This document shows positions 1-6,945 of a stretch of 33,478 nt of DNA, piece by piece. The notes beneath the pieces were generated by a model. The model was given only the letters and a program-made list of their open reading frames with translations. It searched no databases and was not told the origin of the DNA. The stretch lies in the NCBI GenBank assembly GCA_028867135.1, contig JAGWGW010000009.1, positions 1-33,478 on the forward strand. The letters are read 5' to 3'. Position numbers and translations under genes: made by a program. The first letter of the stretch is position 1. Every line of letters begins with the position of its first letter. The DNA is from Microcaldota archaeon. Lineage in GTDB: Archaea > Micrarchaeota > Micrarchaeia > Micrarchaeales > CABMGC01.

Positions 1-382
1 TGTTCTCCTCGTCAACGCAGAAGAGCATCTTTATTTTTTTATCCCGTATCTGGTCCACTGCAGTTAGTATGGCCGCCATGCCCCCCTTCATGTCGCATGA
101 GCCCAAGCCGAATAGCGCATTGCCCTTTGCTGTCAGTCTGAACGGATTGGTGTGCCAATTTCCATAATCTGGCACAGTATCCAGATGGCAATAGAACAGC
201 ACCGAACCATTGCCTGTTCCGCGCTCGGCAAGAATATTGTACCTAGTCTTTGACAGGTAGTCTCTCCGTGTTGCGAAGCCCATCCTTTTGAGTCGATGCT
301 CCACGAAGACGGCGAGCCCTTTTTCATTAGGAAAGATGGAATTTATGCGCACAATCTCTGACAACAGTCTTTCCACATCCAT
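1..382 (-). CDS. M20 family metallopeptidase/deacylase (ArgE/DapE-like), C-terminus beyond window
   Basis: This is the N-terminal 127 residues of an M20-family zinc hydrolase, the family of acetylornithine deacetylase, succinyl-diaminopimelate desuccinylase and carboxypeptidases. The start is ATG at 382. The first metal motif HLDTVP lies at residues 66-71 (His66, Asp68). The second, GLGSCDMKGG, lies at 92-101 and contains the bridging Asp97. The read ends at VDEEN, where the catalytic glutamate pair (125-126) sits. The reaction is hydrolysis of an amide or peptide bond with two zinc ions in the cytoplasm; the substrate cannot be told from this fragment. It starts 12 nt after the stop of the GNAT-like gene on the same strand, so the two are probably co-transcribed. 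The gene is cut by the window edge, not visibly broken. Confidence 0.88.
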   Translation of the reverse strand, partial: MDVERLLSEIVRINSIFPNEKGLAVFVEHRLKRMGFATRRDYLSKTRYNILAERGTGNGSVLFYCHLDTVPDYGNWHTNPFRLTAKGNALFGLGSCDMKGGMAAILTAVDQIRDKKIKMLFCVDEEN

Positions 383-394
383 GAAACCAAGCTA

Positions 395-1447
395 TTAGAA
401 CCTTAGGGCTTCTTTTATGGGGGCTCTGAGCGCTTCGCCCTGAAGATATGTCACTGCAAAATCTTTTAAGTTGCCGTCTATGCTTACGTGGTTCGAAAGC
501 ATGCCCGTGAAGTGCCTACCCTGCAGCAGCGCGGTTTTTATCAGCGATGGGTTCTGCACGTTAGATTCCGCAAACACCAGGTCTGTCGGAGCCGTTCCCC
601 TCACGCTATCTCTTATAATATCGTTTATAAGGGCGGTGGAAAGCTCGTAGTAAAGGCCGTTGCCCTGGTGCCTTTCCAGTATTTTGGCGTCTGTTATCTC
701 TACAAGTCTGAGCTGTTCCCCAGTATTCAGGGTGATTGTGACCCGTTCGGCTATGCATATCCCTACAACCGCCTGTTTGAAGTCTCCGGTGCCCGATAGA
801 TGTATGACTCCGAGGAGCGCGTGCGGGTTGTTCATCACCCTAGCTGCGCTTTCTGCGGTATGGCCGAAGCTGCGCAGGAGGTTTGCAACCTCTGTCCTAT
901 GCTCCTGTGAGAATATTGCGCTGTTGCTTCTGTCGCCGTTGGAATACAATCCTATTGAATATGTGCCTTTATATGGATCATGAAACTCTGTTTGGCTCAT
1001 TGGGTCGGTGGCCAGGTTCTGCACATCCCTGGTATACTGTCTCTCCTGCGTGTTGTAGCCCATGTACACCATTGAATATCTTTCATTCACCGGTATTACA
1101 GCCTCGACATTGGCTGTTGTGAACAGGTCGTCTCTCAAGGCGTTTACGAGATAAGGATTTATCAGCGTCCTTACCGTTATCCTGCTAAGATCCTCTTTTG
1201 CAATCCTCCCTTTTCCATATCTGAGAACGTGCGTCATGAAGTCGATGCTTTTTGCATCGGTTATTGGGGTTATTGGCCTATCCCTAATGCTCCTCAACGG
1301 TTCATCCCTGTAGCCCACAAGACCTCTCCTCCGCCCGTCAGTGGCGAATGCGACGTGACCTACTGAGCCGAAGCTGCTTGTATCCAGCCTATTTCTGAAT
1401 AGGGATTTGATGACTATATCCTGCTGTTCCCTTGTTTGCCATGCCAT
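395..1447 (-). CDS. GNAT-like N-acyltransferase domain protein, function unknown
   Basis: This is a 350-residue protein with no confident family match. The C-terminal third looks like a GNAT acyltransferase fold: strands around 226-240, a motif-A-like segment ERHQGNGLY at 258-266 that would hold the acyl-CoA pyrophosphate, a long helix after it, and a final strand and helix near 289-312. The N-terminal 200 residues are not recognised. They contain no membrane segment or signal peptide, so the protein is probably cytoplasmic. The ATG at 1447 is favoured because a TATA-like CATTATAC on the minus strand is centred about 25 bp upstream, giving a leaderless transcript. It follows the Lrp gene and precedes an M20 deacylase, which could make an acylation/deacylation pair, but that is inference. 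The GNAT call is moderate. Confidence 0.6.
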   Translation of the reverse strand: MAWQTREQQDIVIKSLFRNRLDTSSFGSVGHVAFATDGRRRGLVGYRDEPLRSIRDRPITPITDAKSIDFMTHVLRYGKGRIAKEDLSRITVRTLINPYLVNALRDDLFTTANVEAVIPVNERYSMVYMGYNTQERQYTRDVQNLATDPMSQTEFHDPYKGTYSIGLYSNGDRSNSAIFSQEHRTEVANLLRSFGHTAESAARVMNNPHALLGVIHLSGTGDFKQAVVGICIAERVTITLNTGEQLRLVEITDAKILERHQGNGLYYELSTALINDIIRDSVRGTAPTDLVFAESNVQNPSLIKTALLQGRHFTGMLSNHVSIDGNLKDFAVTYLQGEALRAPIKEALRF

Positions 1448-1506
1448 ATTGAGCGCCTATTCTCAGTATAATGATTTGCAACAATAGTGAATTGGCTGGT
1501 ATTTAA

Positions 1507-1531
1507 ATATTCGTATTTGGATTACGAATAT
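1507..1531. promoter_or_regulatory. Perfect 9-bp inverted repeat, candidate Lrp-family operator
   Basis: ATATTCGTA (1507-1515) and TACGAATAT (1523-1531) are exact inverted copies separated by 7 bp. The element lies between the stop of the Lrp/AsnC gene and the promoter of the GNAT-like gene, about 35 bp upstream of that gene's TATA-like box. A dyad of this size suits a dimeric Lrp-type regulator. In the Lrp transcript it could also form an A/U-rich hairpin, but there is no U-tract that would make a terminator. Confidence 0.5.
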
Positions 1532-1538
1532 CGTAGAA

Positions 1539-1940
1539 TTAGTCGTTCTTTAGTACGATTGTCGTAGATGTATCCTCAACGCCTTCAAGCTTCCTTATGG
1601 TCTCAACTAAGCTGTTCGTGCTGTCGATCGAGGACGCTGCGACAAGGCAGAATATATCGTAATTTCCAGATACCTCATACACATGCTCTATTCCAAGGTT
1701 CTTAATCTTGAGGGCAACTTCAGATGTTGGTACAGATCTTGATGTTGCGACCATGACTATGGCCCGTACATCCTCCTTCGTGTCTATGGTAAACCTTTCT
1801 ATCACACCGTCCTTGACCAGCTTGTGGACCCTAGCTCTTATTGCTCCCTCGGTAAGATTGAGCTCTTTTGCAATGTCGACGAATGGCTTCCTGCCGTCAG
1901 CCTTGAGAATTGAGATTATCTTCTCGTCTGTTGCGTCCAT
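1539..1940 (-). CDS. Lrp/AsnC family transcriptional regulator
   Basis: This 133-residue protein has the two-domain Lrp plan. An N-terminal winged helix (about 4-50) carries the recognition segment LTEGAIRARVHKL. It is followed by a RAM ligand-binding/oligomerisation domain (about 60-130) with the typical YEVSGNYDIFCLV strand. Its length matches the short archaeal Lrp class. Members bind DNA as dimers or octamers and answer to amino acids or related small molecules; the effector here is unknown. The start codon shares its A with the stop of the upstream Nudix gene (TGATG at 1938-1942), so the two are translationally coupled. The dyad at 1507-1531 just downstream is a plausible binding site. 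Confidence 0.93.
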   Translation of the reverse strand: MDATDEKIISILKADGRKPFVDIAKELNLTEGAIRARVHKLVKDGVIERFTIDTKEDVRAIVMVATSRSVPTSEVALKIKNLGIEHVYEVSGNYDIFCLVAASSIDSTNSLVETIRKLEGVEDTSTTIVLKND

Positions 1941-2401
1941 CAGTTCCTTATTCGGATTACGGCTTTAATTACCTTTTTGTTGCGTTTATCGTAATAAAAC
2001 TCCGAATCGAATACCCTGCCGTGGAGCATCGGCACTATCCAGTACTTGTCATCATCCCACATCTCCCCGTATGGCAGCTTGTCGAAATAGAACCATTTGA
2101 GCCTGCCTTCGTCAGTACGCCTCATTCTGCCGGAGAAGCTGCTGGTGGAGAACAGTGATACGTTGAATACCTTGCCATAAACGTGGAACATGAGCGTTCC
2201 ATGGTAGAATGGCTTCCTTATCCTCAGTCCGCTCTCTTCATAGACCTCTCTTATGGCGCCGTTCGATGCGCTCTCTCCTTTCTCTATCTTGCCGCCAAGG
2301 CAGTTCCACTTACCCTTGCTCACACCCCTTGTCGCGAGTTTTAGCAGCATTCTGCCTTTCTTCCTGTCTATAATGTGGCAGTTGGTGGCACGTACGGTCA
2401 T
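1940..2401 (-). CDS. Nudix hydrolase (MutT/NUDT1-like)
   Basis: This 153-residue Nudix enzyme starts at ATG 2401. The Nudix box runs from GGKIEKGES through REVYEESG, matching G-x5-E-x7-R-E-U-x-E-E-x-G, whose glutamates bind Mg2+. The flanking sequence (TVRATNCHII at the start, WNCLGGKIEKGES, later a WFYFDKLPYGEMWDDDKYW segment) resembles NUDT1/MutT-type 8-oxo-dGTP diphosphatases with their downstream acidic loop. The likely role is sanitising oxidised nucleotides by cutting them to the monophosphate and pyrophosphate. An upstream in-frame extension to 2491 exists but would run into the divergent HAD gene. The 2401 start lies about 32 bp from the centre of the shared TATA box at 2429-2437. The substrate assignment is tentative. 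Confidence 0.88.
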   Translation of the reverse strand: MTVRATNCHIIDRKKGRMLLKLATRGVSKGKWNCLGGKIEKGESASNGAIREVYEESGLRIRKPFYHGTLMFHVYGKVFNVSLFSTSSFSGRMRRTDEGRLKWFYFDKLPYGEMWDDDKYWIVPMLHGRVFDSEFYYDKRNKKVIKAVIRIRN

Positions 2402-2428
2402 TTGATCGCTTACAAAATCGACATTCGC

Positions 2429-2437
2429 ATTTATATT
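2429..2437. promoter_or_regulatory. Shared bidirectional TATA box (Nudix / HAD)
   Basis: ATTTATATT is the only good TATA-like element in the 58-bp gap between the divergent Nudix start (2401) and HAD start (2460). Its centre (about 2433) is 27 bp from the HAD ATG and 32 bp from the Nudix ATG. One near-symmetric box could therefore serve both genes, giving leaderless or nearly leaderless mRNAs. A CGCAT/ATGCG inverted pair (2426-2430, 2443-2447) flanks it. Confidence 0.55.
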
Positions 2438-2459
2438 GGTTTGATGCGTTATCCGTTCA

Positions 2460-3155
2460 ATGGAGACCAGAGGCCTCGTCATATTCGACATAGACCATAC
2501 GATGACTGAGAGCGGCTCAGGAACCGATCCCTTCTACTTCGCTGTCAGTAAGGTCTTCGGCATAGAACCTGCCAAGGACTTCAAGTTCGAAACTGGAAAG
2601 GCAGATGTTATATACCTTATGGAACTGTCAAGAGCCTCTGGCATAGACCAGATAGAGATAGAGAAGCGCATGCAGGAACTTTACGCTGCGCTGCTCGACT
2701 TCTGGGAGATTAACGGCAAGAGGCTGTACAGGCTCGCTGGAGTGAAGGAGATATTGGAATATCTAAAGGGTTCTGGCTATGCACTTGCCGTGATAACCGG
2801 GAATATAGAGAGGACTGGAAGGAAGAAACTGGAACTGGCAAACGTTCTTGGGTTCTTCGACATGGACATATGCAGTTTCGGAGACGCGTTTGTTACTAGG
2901 GGCAGACTGATAGAGGAGACCATAAGGAAGGCGGAGCGCAAGTACGGAATTAGAATCGACAAGAGAAAGGTGCTGTATTTCGGCGACTCTGCGCTTGACG
3001 TAGCTGCGGCCAAGGAGGCCAAGGTCAGGATATGCGCGGTCTCCACTGGAAAGCATACTATGGAGCACCTTAACGGAAGCTCACCGGATTTCCTGCTCAA
3101 GGACCTGTCGGATACGGCCAAGGTCATTGGCATTGTCAGGACCGTCTGCGGCTAG
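2460..3155 (+). CDS. HAD-superfamily hydrolase (phosphoglycolate phosphatase-like)
   Basis: This 231-residue HAD phosphatase has all four motifs. Motif I is FDIDHT with nucleophile Asp10 and acid Asp12. Motif II is VITGN with Thr113. A lysine in the following basic stretch likely serves as motif III. Motif IV is YFGDSALD with Asp176 and Asp180. A helical cap of about 80 residues sits between motifs I and II, the subclass I arrangement of phosphoglycolate phosphatase-like enzymes. It should hydrolyse a small phosphomonoester in the cytoplasm; the substrate is not readable from the sequence. The ATG at 2460 is 27 bp from the TATA box centre, so the mRNA is probably leaderless. The first seven isoleucine codons are all ATA. 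Confidence 0.9.
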   Translation: METRGLVIFDIDHTMTESGSGTDPFYFAVSKVFGIEPAKDFKFETGKADVIYLMELSRASGIDQIEIEKRMQELYAALLDFWEINGKRLYRLAGVKEILEYLKGSGYALAVITGNIERTGRKKLELANVLGFFDMDICSFGDAFVTRGRLIEETIRKAERKYGIRIDKRKVLYFGDSALDVAAAKEAKVRICAVSTGKHTMEHLNGSSPDFLLKDLSDTAKVIGIVRTVCG

Positions 3156-3168
3156 ATGCTTAAAAGTT

Positions 3169-3287
3169 TGGCGGGGGCGAGATTTGAACACACGACCTCC
3201 AGATTTCTAAGATCACAGCAAAATGCTCATCACTCATATTGCTTAGCATATGAGTCTGGCGCTCTAACCAGGCTGAGCTACCCCGCC
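3169..3287 (-). tRNA. tRNA-Met (CAU, elongator type) with 44-nt intron
   Basis: On the minus strand the 7-bp acceptor stem GGCGGGG (3287-3281) pairs with CCCCGCC (3176-3170), followed by discriminator A at 3169. The D-stem is GCTC/GAGC. The anticodon stem CCAGA/TCTGG is split by an intron at the canonical 37/38 position (3205-3248). The spliced loop is CTCATAA, giving anticodon CAU. The T-loop is TTCAAAT on a stem with one U-U mismatch. GAGCG followed by an AGGTC variable loop resembles archaeal elongator tRNA-Met. The acceptor is unlike Ile tRNAs, which argues against tRNA-Ile2. CCA is not encoded. A TATA-like element at 3313-3325 lies about 32 bp upstream. Confidence 0.88.
3205..3248 (-). 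other. Archaeal tRNA intron (in tRNA-Met)
   Basis: This 44-nt insertion after position 37 of tRNA-Met is placed so that splicing restores a normal 7-nt anticodon loop. On the 3' side an AAA bulge sits next to the anticodon stem, as expected for a bulge-helix-bulge cut after the second A. The four-base helix opposite the anticodon has one mismatch and the inner helix is poorly paired, so a relaxed motif is likely. The anticodon segment CTCATAT is exactly complementary to ATATGAG inside the intron, giving an alternative hairpin. Confidence 0.75.
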
Positions 3288-3329
3288 AATGCTGTAATAT
3301 CCTCTTCTTTACTTTATATATTTTGCCTA

Positions 3330-4205
3330 TCAGAAGAGGCTGAGCGCGACTGCTCCGGCCACCATTATCAGGAATCCGAAGAACTGCATGCCGTTCATCC
3401 TGTCCTTGTATATGAAGTATGAGAGTATGGCGACCACCATCGGGGTCAGGGCTGAGAGCGCGCTTCCGAGCGTGAGATAGTTGGATTTTATTATGATGCT
3501 GAATGCTATGTCTCCGCTGCCGTCGAGGAAGCCTCCAAGCAGCACCAGGGCAATAAGCGACAACGCCAGCTCGCTCCGCCTGAACCTCGGGAGCTTTATC
3601 GCATGGCCCTTTTTCAGCACCGTGGACAGGTACAGGACCGCTATCACCAGCCCCATTATCCTGGATATGACAAGGGGAGTAAATGTATCAGCAGATGAGG
3701 TTATGGAATAGTTCATCAGTATCCAATACGCTGTGAACGAGACGTTTGCGAGAAGCGCTGGTATCAGCCTTTTATTGAGCCTGAGGTCCTCTGTGGTTAT
3801 GACGAAGAGGACGCCGAGGAATATGACCGAGATTCCCACAGCCTCTATTGTTGTGATCTTCTGACCTAGGATTAGAAGTCCAAATGTGACAAGCAGCGCA
3901 GGCTGCACCTCCGACAGCACGTATGCGTTTGTCAGCTGCTCTGTTTCAAGGGACCTGTATATCAGGAAAAACCCTACGAACAGGAACAGGCCTGCGGAAA
4001 CTGCTGTGGCTATGCTGAAGTACGTGACCTTTACTGCGAAATTGCCAAGAGCCATTGTGATGACTATGGGCAGCACTCCCAGCGCTATCATGGTTATGCT
4101 GGGCAGGATGTTGCCCAGTTTGACTGCGAGCCTTTTCGCCACGATGTTGGCGAATGCCCACAGCGCTATGGCAAAGAGCGTTGCAGTAAAGCCTATGTCT
4201 ATCAT
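3330..4205 (-). CDS. EamA/DMT-superfamily transporter
   Basis: This is a 291-residue integral membrane protein with about ten hydrophobic segments in two five-helix halves. The first half starts GFTATLFAIALWAFANIVAK; the second begins near residue 150 and contains SALTPMVVAILSYFIYK. This is the EamA repeat plan of the drug/metabolite transporter superfamily. Members export or import small metabolites, amino acids or nucleotide sugars; the substrate here is unknown. The start at 4205 lies about 26 bp from the centre of a TATA element at 4225-4236 that also fits the divergent tRNA-His gene. The tRNA-Met promoter begins just beyond its stop. Confidence 0.88.
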   Translation of the reverse strand: MIDIGFTATLFAIALWAFANIVAKRLAVKLGNILPSITMIALGVLPIVITMALGNFAVKVTYFSIATAVSAGLFLFVGFFLIYRSLETEQLTNAYVLSEVQPALLVTFGLLILGQKITTIEAVGISVIFLGVLFVITTEDLRLNKRLIPALLANVSFTAYWILMNYSITSSADTFTPLVISRIMGLVIAVLYLSTVLKKGHAIKLPRFRRSELALSLIALVLLGGFLDGSGDIAFSIIIKSNYLTLGSALSALTPMVVAILSYFIYKDRMNGMQFFGFLIMVAGAVALSLF

Positions 4206-4224
4206 CAGAATCAGCCAAGAGGGG

Positions 4225-4236
4225 ATTATATATTAT
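4225..4236. promoter_or_regulatory. Shared TATA box (DMT transporter / tRNA-His)
   Basis: ATTATATATTAT is nearly symmetric. Its centre (about 4231) is 26 bp from the transporter ATG at 4205 on the minus strand and about 32 bp from the tRNA-His 5' end at 4263 on the plus strand. No other box serves the transporter. A second box, GTATAAAAT (4245-4253), is too close to the tRNA. Confidence 0.5.
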
Positions 4237-4262
4237 ATGAGAAAGTATAAAATCTAATAAAT

Positions 4263-4335
4263 GGCCTTGGTAGTGTAGTGGCTTGCATAGGGGACTGTGG
4301 ATCCTCAGGTCCGGGTCCGATTCCCGGCCAAGGCC
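4263..4335 (+). tRNA. tRNA-His (GUG)
   Basis: G-1 at 4263 faces C73 at 4335, the His identity pair. The acceptor GCCTTGG (4264-4270) pairs with CCAAGGC (4328-4334). The D-arm GTGT/GCAT encloses a loop with the GG pair. The anticodon stem GGGGA/TCCTC has one G-U pair, and the loop CTGTGGA gives anticodon GUG. The T-stem CCGGG/CCCGG carries the loop TCCGATT, so position 55 is C instead of the near-universal U (pseudouridine). There is no intron and no encoded CCA. A short T-tract follows. Confidence 0.93.
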
Positions 4336-4460
4336 TTTTACATTGTTTGCTTTCGGAAGCATCTGCTGTCTTTAAATATCATTGCGGGATTGCATTTACA
4401 TTCAAGGTATAGGCTTCTTTGGGACCTGTTTAAATACCTTGCTTTTCTACTATATTTGGT

Positions 4461-4475
4461 GGTTAGGGTCTAACC
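4461..4475. promoter_or_regulatory. Inverted repeat at the ribonucleotide reductase promoter
   Basis: GGTTAG (4461-4466) and CTAACC (4470-4475) are perfect inverted copies separated by GGT. They sit between the nearest TATA-like box (4449-4457) and the ATG at 4484, covering the expected transcription start. This is a classic repressor position for a gene whose expression usually follows dNTP demand. The 147 bp between tRNA-His and this gene also hold two other TATA-like boxes (about 4370-4379 and 4429-4438). No cobalamin riboswitch-like structure is seen. Confidence 0.5.
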
Positions 4476-4483
4476 TTAACACA

Positions 4484-6910
4484 ATGGGTTGTGGTGTTCC
4501 TATGGTCGATTCAGAGAACAAGAATGATGCTTTGGCGCAGACGGAGGTAAAGGCTGCTGCAAACAGCCTGCCTGCAGAAACCCTTGATTTCTTCAACGGC
4601 GATGAGATCAGGGCAAGGGTATTCTACGAGAAATACGCACTGAAGGACAAGGATGGAATAACAGTGGAGAAAACCCCAAGGGAGCTCTGGGACAGGGTCT
4701 CGAGGGAGATAGCCAGCGTGGAGAAGGGGGAGAAGAAGGCCGTATGGCAGGAGAGGTTCAAGTGGCTGCTTACGGATTTCAGGTTCCTTCCTGGCGGGAG
4801 AATACTTTTTGGGGCAGGGCAGTCGAGGAAGAGCACACTCCTGAACTGCTATGTCATTCCTGTAAAGGATGACACCATCGAGGCGATATTCGACTGGTGC
4901 AAGGAGGCTGCAAGGACATACAGCTATGGAGGAGGAGTCGGCACAGACATAAGCATACTCAGGCCTAGGAAGGCTCCGGTGAACAACTCCGCTGTTGTTT
5001 CCACGGGCTCAACATCATTCATGAACATATTCAGCGAAACGACGCACACGATAGGCCAGCAGGGAAGGAGAGGGGCGCTAATGATCACTATGAGCGTCGA
5101 CCATCCGGACATACTCGACTTCATAAGGATAAAGAGGAACCTGGGCAACGTAAGGTATGCGAACATAAGCGTAAAGATAACAGACGAGTTCATGAGGGCT
5201 GTAAAGGAAGACAAGGAGTTCACGCTCAGGTTCGAGAACAAGGTTGTTGGAAGGATAGAGAAGAAGGTAAATGCAAGGTTCCTGTGGAACGAGCTTGTGC
5301 AGTCAGCAAGGGACTGGGCGGAACCCGGCCTCGTTTTCTGGGATACAATGAAAAAGTATTCCCCAAGCGAATACAACGGCATGGAGATAATAAGCACCAA
5401 TCCGTGCAGCGAACAGCCGCTGCAGCCTTATGGCGCGTGCGACCTTGGAAACCTTAACCTTTCGGCATTCGTGATCTCGCCCTTCACAAAGAGCGCATCT
5501 CTTGACTGGGCAAACCTGGAGACAGCGACAAGGTATGCGACAAGGTTCCTTGACAACGTCCTTGATTACAACGATGATAAGCACCCGTTGAAGGAACAGA
5601 CCCTTGCGGGCAGGAACAGCAGGAGGATAGGGGTAGGCATAACCGGACTTGCTGATATGTTCGTCAAGCTCAGCATAGCGTACGATAGCGATGAAGCGCT
5701 AAGTTTTGTTGATGAATTGTTCAACAGGATAAAGGTCTGGTCCTACGACGAGAGCATAGAGATAGCCAAGGAGAAGGGCTCGTTCCTGATGTTCGACAGG
5801 GACAAGCATCTCAGCATGCAGTTCATAAAGACCCTGCCAAAGGAGCTGCAGGATAAGATATACAACAATGGCTTGAGAAACGTGGCGATACTTACAGTAC
5901 CGCCTACAGGCAGCGTCTCGGTTCTTGCAGGGACATCGAGCGGCATCGAGCCAATATTCGCATTCAGTTATACGAGGAGGAGCGAATCGCTGAGCCAGAG
6001 CGAGTTCAAGGTCTACCATCCGCTTGCATTTGAATACATGAGGCTGTTCAACATCGCTGACGAGAAGGACCTTCCTGAATTCTTCGTTCCTGCGCACAAG
6101 ATACAGGCGGATTTCAGGGTAAAGCTGCAGGGAATAATCCAGAAGCACATCGACAGTGCGATATCATCAACTGTAAACCTTCCAGAGGAAACGACAGCCG
6201 AGGAGGTCGGCAAGATATACTTCCAGGCCTGGGAGGCCGGCTGCAAGGGAATAACTGTTTACAGGGAAGGGTCGAGGGAAGGGATACTCATAACTGATGA
6301 GCAGCAGAAGAAGAACGCGAGCAAGCAGGAAGCAAAGATGGAGGCGGAGCAGGTGCACCATCTAAGCGCCGAGTGGAAGCGTGAGAGCGTTCTCACAGGC
6401 CAGACAATGAAGATAAGGATGCAAGAAGGGCCTTTGTATGTAACTGCAAACTACGACAACACCCAAATAAGAGAGGTGTTCGTTACTCTTGGATCTTCTG
6501 GAAGCGAGGAGAGGAGCTACTGCGAGGCGATGGGAAGGCTGATAAGCAAGTACCTGCAACAGGGAGGAGACATACGCGAGATAGTGGATACGTTGAGAGG
6601 CATAAAGGCCAACTCGTCGATAAGCTACGACAAGGGCATGAAGATATACAGCGTGCCGGACGCAATTGCGAAGGCGCTTGAGGTAATGGCAGGTCTGGTG
6701 GAACCGACAAAGGCCGCAAAGCTGCTCAAGGACGATGCAAAGCAAAAAGAGACCATAATAGACGGGGTTCAGAAGTCCGTTGTCAAGCCCGGAATGTTCG
6801 AAGGCAAGGAGATAAGGGCAGGGGTATGCCCGCACTGCAGCGAAAGGACTCTTGTGAACGAGAACGGCTGCTTCACCTGCAAGAGCTGCAGCTACACCAA
6901 GTGTGAATAG
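4484..6910 (+). CDS. nrdJ: Adenosylcobalamin-dependent (class II) ribonucleoside-diphosphate reductase
   Basis: This 808-residue class II ribonucleotide reductase reduces ribonucleotides to deoxyribonucleotides using a cobalamin-generated thiyl radical. Visible landmarks are the first redox cysteine in STLLNCYV, the active-site NPCSEQPL (radical Cys and catalytic Glu) and its partner GACDLGNLNLS, the GITGLADMF segment, and PPTGSVSVLAGTSSGIEP, which contacts substrate phosphate. A TSCPD-like domain follows (SSGSEERSYCEAMGRLI). The C-terminal tail has a zinc-ribbon CPHC...CFTCKSC and a final CSYTKC pair, the usual re-reducing tail. No ATP-cone precedes the catalytic domain. The ATG at 4484 is about 31 bp from a TATA box. 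ATG 4502, preceded by GGTG, is an alternative start. It implies a need for B12 made or scavenged elsewhere. Confidence 0.96.
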   Translation: MGCGVPMVDSENKNDALAQTEVKAAANSLPAETLDFFNGDEIRARVFYEKYALKDKDGITVEKTPRELWDRVSREIASVEKGEKKAVWQERFKWLLTDFRFLPGGRILFGAGQSRKSTLLNCYVIPVKDDTIEAIFDWCKEAARTYSYGGGVGTDISILRPRKAPVNNSAVVSTGSTSFMNIFSETTHTIGQQGRRGALMITMSVDHPDILDFIRIKRNLGNVRYANISVKITDEFMRAVKEDKEFTLRFENKVVGRIEKKVNARFLWNELVQSARDWAEPGLVFWDTMKKYSPSEYNGMEIISTNPCSEQPLQPYGACDLGNLNLSAFVISPFTKSASLDWANLETATRYATRFLDNVLDYNDDKHPLKEQTLAGRNSRRIGVGITGLADMFVKLSIAYDSDEALSFVDELFNRIKVWSYDESIEIAKEKGSFLMFDRDKHLSMQFIKTLPKELQDKIYNNGLRNVAILTVPPTGSVSVLAGTSSGIEPIFAFSYTRRSESLSQSEFKVYHPLAFEYMRLFNIADEKDLPEFFVPAHKIQADFRVKLQGIIQKHIDSAISSTVNLPEETTAEEVGKIYFQAWEAGCKGITVYREGSREGILITDEQQKKNASKQEAKMEAEQVHHLSAEWKRESVLTGQTMKIRMQEGPLYVTANYDNTQIREVFVTLGSSGSEERSYCEAMGRLISKYLQQGGDIREIVDTLRGIKANSSISYDKGMKIYSVPDAIAKALEVMAGLVEPTKAAKLLKDDAKQKETIIDGVQKSVVKPGMFEGKEIRAGVCPHCSERTLVNENGCFTCKSCSYTKCE

Positions 6911-6945
6911 AGACTTATTTTATCTTTTTCGGCCATAGTTAGTCT

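Noticed and set aside
4336-4483. Cobalamin riboswitch before the B12-dependent ribonucleotide reductase
   Set aside because: The 148-bp gap is AT-rich with TATA-like boxes and one small dyad; there is no B12-box-like or multi-stem structure, and this class is not expected in archaea.
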